From the NCBI GenBank assembly GCA_030425425.1, contig JAUIAO010000011.1:1-64000 (forward strand): 64,000 nt of DNA, in the 5' to 3' direction. Position 1 is the first letter of the stretch; each line of letters starts with the position of its first letter. Origin of the DNA: Bacteroidia bacterium. Lineage in GTDB: Bacteria; Bacteroidota; Bacteroidia; Cytophagales; Cyclobacteriaceae. The position numbers and the translations under genes are program-made. The notes under the pieces were generated by a model. The model saw nothing but the letters and a program-made list of their open reading frames with translations. It did not search any database and was not told the origin of the DNA. Shown here in pieces: positions 62,417 to 64,000 of this stretch.

Positions 62417-63640
62417 ATGAATATGATTAGAAATATCACCAACGTGAGAGGTATCAAATGTTGGGGAGCACATACAGGAGTAAAATCTATGAGAAGGGAT
62501 CTGGCACTTATGTATTCAGAGGTGCCGGCAAAAGTTTCATCAGTATTTACGCAAAATCAAGTGGTGGCGGAGCCTATCAAACTGACCAGAATGCACCTGG
62601 AAGAAAGTGATAATCAGGCACAGGTCATCGTGGTGAATGCAGGAAATGCTAATGCTGTCACTGGAGAGCAGGGAGCGGAAGGAGCTCTGGCTATGGCCAA
62701 AACTGCGGCCGAAGAGTTTAAAGTAGACTTGAATAAGGTCATGGTGGCAAGTACGGGAATCATTGGTGTGAAATTTCCTACGGAAGCGGTAGTGGAGGGA
62801 ATCAAAGAAAATGTAAAAAAAATCAGTGAAAACTCACGTGCGGGCTCTTTTGCAGCCAATGCCATTCTGACAACAGATACGTTTGCAAAAGAAGGATATG
62901 TAGAGTTTGATATAGATGGTAATACGATCAATATTGGAGGAATTGCTAAAGGTTCCGGAATGATTCACCCGAATATGGCCACTATGTTGGCGTTTGCCTT
63001 TACTGATATCAACATTGATCAGAAGCTGCTTGATCGGGCGTTTCGTGAAGCTGTAGATGAATCATTTAACATGATAACAGTAGATGGTGACACTTCTACC
63101 AATGATATGGCCTGTATCTTGGCAAATGGACTTGCCGACAATGATGAAATTACCTCTGCCAGTGATCCATATTATCTGACATTTAAAGAAAAGCTGAAGG
63201 AACTCATGATGCACCTTGCCAAGCTAATCGTTTCAGATGGTGAGGGCGCGAGCAAGTTTATTGAGTACCAGTTGAGCGGAGCAAGGTCAAAAGAAGATGC
63301 ACGTCATATGGTTCGAGTAATTTCGGACTCTTCTCTAGTGAAAACGGCCATGTTTGGGAGAGATCCGAACTGGGGACGTATTCTTGCTGCAATGGGAAGA
63401 TCTGGAATTGAATTCGATCCCGAAAAGGTAGATCTGTGGCTTGGAAACGAAAATGAGGAAGTAAAAATGCTCGAAATGGGAATGCCTTTGGAATTTGATA
63501 TGAATCTGGTGAAACGAATCCTCAAACAATCAGAAATTATCATCAAGATCAAATTGAGAGAAGGGAGAGCCACAGCTTTAGGCTGGGGAACCGATCTTAC
63601 AACGGATTATGTAATGTTCAATTCAATGTACACAACCTGA
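62417..63640 (+). CDS. argJ: Bifunctional glutamate N-acetyltransferase / amino-acid acetyltransferase (ArgJ)
   Basis: Recycles the acetyl group from N-acetylornithine to glutamate in the cyclic arginine pathway. A 407-residue Ntn-type autoprocessing enzyme: the start of the beta chain is the Thr in NMATMLAFAFTD, and KGSGMIHPN precedes it. VNAGNANAVTGEQG, VASTGIIG and NWGRILAAMGRSGIEF are family signatures. Whether it is bifunctional or only an ornithine acetyltransferase cannot be judged from sequence alone. Last gene of the argDCJ operon, followed by a hairpin. Confidence 0.95.
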   Translation: MNMIRNITNVRGIKCWGAHTGVKSMRRDLALMYSEVPAKVSSVFTQNQVVAEPIKLTRMHLEESDNQAQVIVVNAGNANAVTGEQGAEGALAMAKTAAEEFKVDLNKVMVASTGIIGVKFPTEAVVEGIKENVKKISENSRAGSFAANAILTTDTFAKEGYVEFDIDGNTINIGGIAKGSGMIHPNMATMLAFAFTDINIDQKLLDRAFREAVDESFNMITVDGDTSTNDMACILANGLADNDEITSASDPYYLTFKEKLKELMMHLAKLIVSDGEGASKFIEYQLSGARSKEDARHMVRVISDSSLVKTAMFGRDPNWGRILAAMGRSGIEFDPEKVDLWLGNENEEVKMLEMGMPLEFDMNLVKRILKQSEIIIKIKLREGRATALGWGTDLTTDYVMFNSMYTT

Positions 63641-63654
63641 TCAAGTACTTGAAA

Positions 63655-63695
63655 AAATCCATGAGCAATATTTATTTTTGCTCATGGATTTAAAT
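63655..63695 (+). terminator. Hairpin terminator after argJ
   Basis: A 14-bp perfect stem (AAATCCATGAGCAA 63655-63668, TTGCTCATGGATTT 63678-63691) lies 15 bp after the stop; the T tract is short. Confidence 0.75.
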
Positions 63696-63706
63696 GATTA
63701 AATGAC

Positions 63707-64000
63707 ATGAAAAGGTTAATAGCATTATTTCAGCTAGTTGTTTTTACATTTTTATTGAGTTGTGATTCAAGTAATAAGCCTAGTTCAACATCTGCGGGAT
63801 CAGGGGCTCTGGAGACTATCCCTGCAGCTGCAGAAGTCATCGATCTCGGGAGTATCGAGAAGGTAATGGTTAAAGATGCTCAGGGAAGAATCGTCGAAGA
63901 AGGGAATGCCTTAAATGGGTTGAAAGAAGGCGCATGGATTACCTATAATGAAGACGGAGTTCCTACCACGCTGACTAATTACCATAAAGGTGTGAAATTG
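63707..64000 (+). CDS. Lipoprotein with MORN/YwqK-like repeat, cut by the window end
   Basis: The first 98 codons of a gene that continues past the window. ATG 63707 gives a lipoprotein signal (ALFQLVVFTFLLSC), followed by a Ser/Gly-rich spacer. The visible part then reads RIVEEGNALNGLKEGAWITY and NEDGVPTTLTNYHKGVKL. The GLKEGAW.TY.EDG pattern is that of MORN-like (YwqK) repeats found in surface lipoproteins of Bacteroidota. Function unknown. Confidence 0.75.
   Translation, partial: MKRLIALFQLVVFTFLLSCDSSNKPSSTSAGSGALETIPAAAEVIDLGSIEKVMVKDAQGRIVEEGNALNGLKEGAWITYNEDGVPTTLTNYHKGVKL

Noticed and set aside
1-64000. tRNA, rRNA, insertion sequences, prophage or integrase genes
   Set aside because: I saw no tRNA-like cloverleaf, no rRNA, no transposase or integrase motif and no terminal inverted repeats with target duplications; short RNAs could still be missed by eye.

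Overview
The window comes from a Bacteroidota genome, most likely a free-living, probably marine member of the Cytophagales (lineage is inference). The evidence is a SusC/SusD pair with accessory lipoproteins, many long secreted proteins ending in type IX secretion (T9SS) type A sorting domains, ECF sigma factors in place of classical activators, PID-CTERM microproteins, TTG/GTG starts, and AT-rich leaders without clear Shine-Dalgarno sites.

Layout. 1-6.5 kb: an unknown membrane-associated protein (-), then a 1510-residue T9SS surface protein followed at once by a 57-residue PID-CTERM microprotein and a strong terminator. 6.5-35 kb: a large polysaccharide utilisation locus (PUL). It holds an ECF sigma factor without a FecR partner, a GH127/GH146-type beta-L-arabinofuranosidase, a GH43 arabinanase-like enzyme with lectin-like domains, a GH27 enzyme, a second GH43, a GH30 lipoprotein (-), a putative clan GH-A enzyme with ricin, Fn3 and LamG modules, a 1551-residue LamG/cadherin-like/TSP3 protein, then SusC, SusD, a DUF4959/DUF5126/DUF5000-type lipoprotein, a DUF4998-type lipoprotein and a terminator. 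The enzyme set points to an L-arabinose-rich plant or algal glycan (arabinan or arabinogalactan). Two enzymes are disrupted: the GH27 gene needs a -1 shift at an A9 run to reach its sorting domain, and the GH30 gene carries an in-frame TGA where family members have a tryptophan. 35-43.6 kb: a CotH-kinase/lamin-tail T9SS protein, a possible beta-barrel protein, a DUF1801 protein, and a second T9SS giant plus PID-CTERM microprotein pair.

43.6-49.4 kb is regulatory: an orphan 7TM histidine kinase (-), and a divergent cluster of a VWA protein (-), an ECF sigma factor and a membrane protein that joins an anti-sigma-like N-terminus to a carboxypeptidase-regulatory domain, a SusC-like plug motif and a TonB C-terminal domain. 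49.5-54.5 kb: three tandem Hsp20 chaperones, a KdgK-like sugar kinase, a ClbS/DfsB protein, a di-heme cytochrome c and a small lipoprotein. 54.9-63.6 kb is amino-acid metabolism: proB-proA with a class III aminotransferase, then (after a pappalysin-type metalloprotease and a GNAT acetyltransferase) an argD-argC-argJ operon. The window ends inside a lipoprotein gene.

The most unusual features are the twice-repeated T9SS giant/PID-CTERM pairs, the possible recoding or decay of two neighbouring glycosidases, the sigma/anti-sigma-TonB/VWA cluster, and an 8-bp repeat of the CCCAATAA type next to two unrelated start codons. I saw no tRNA, rRNA, CRISPR array or insertion sequence.
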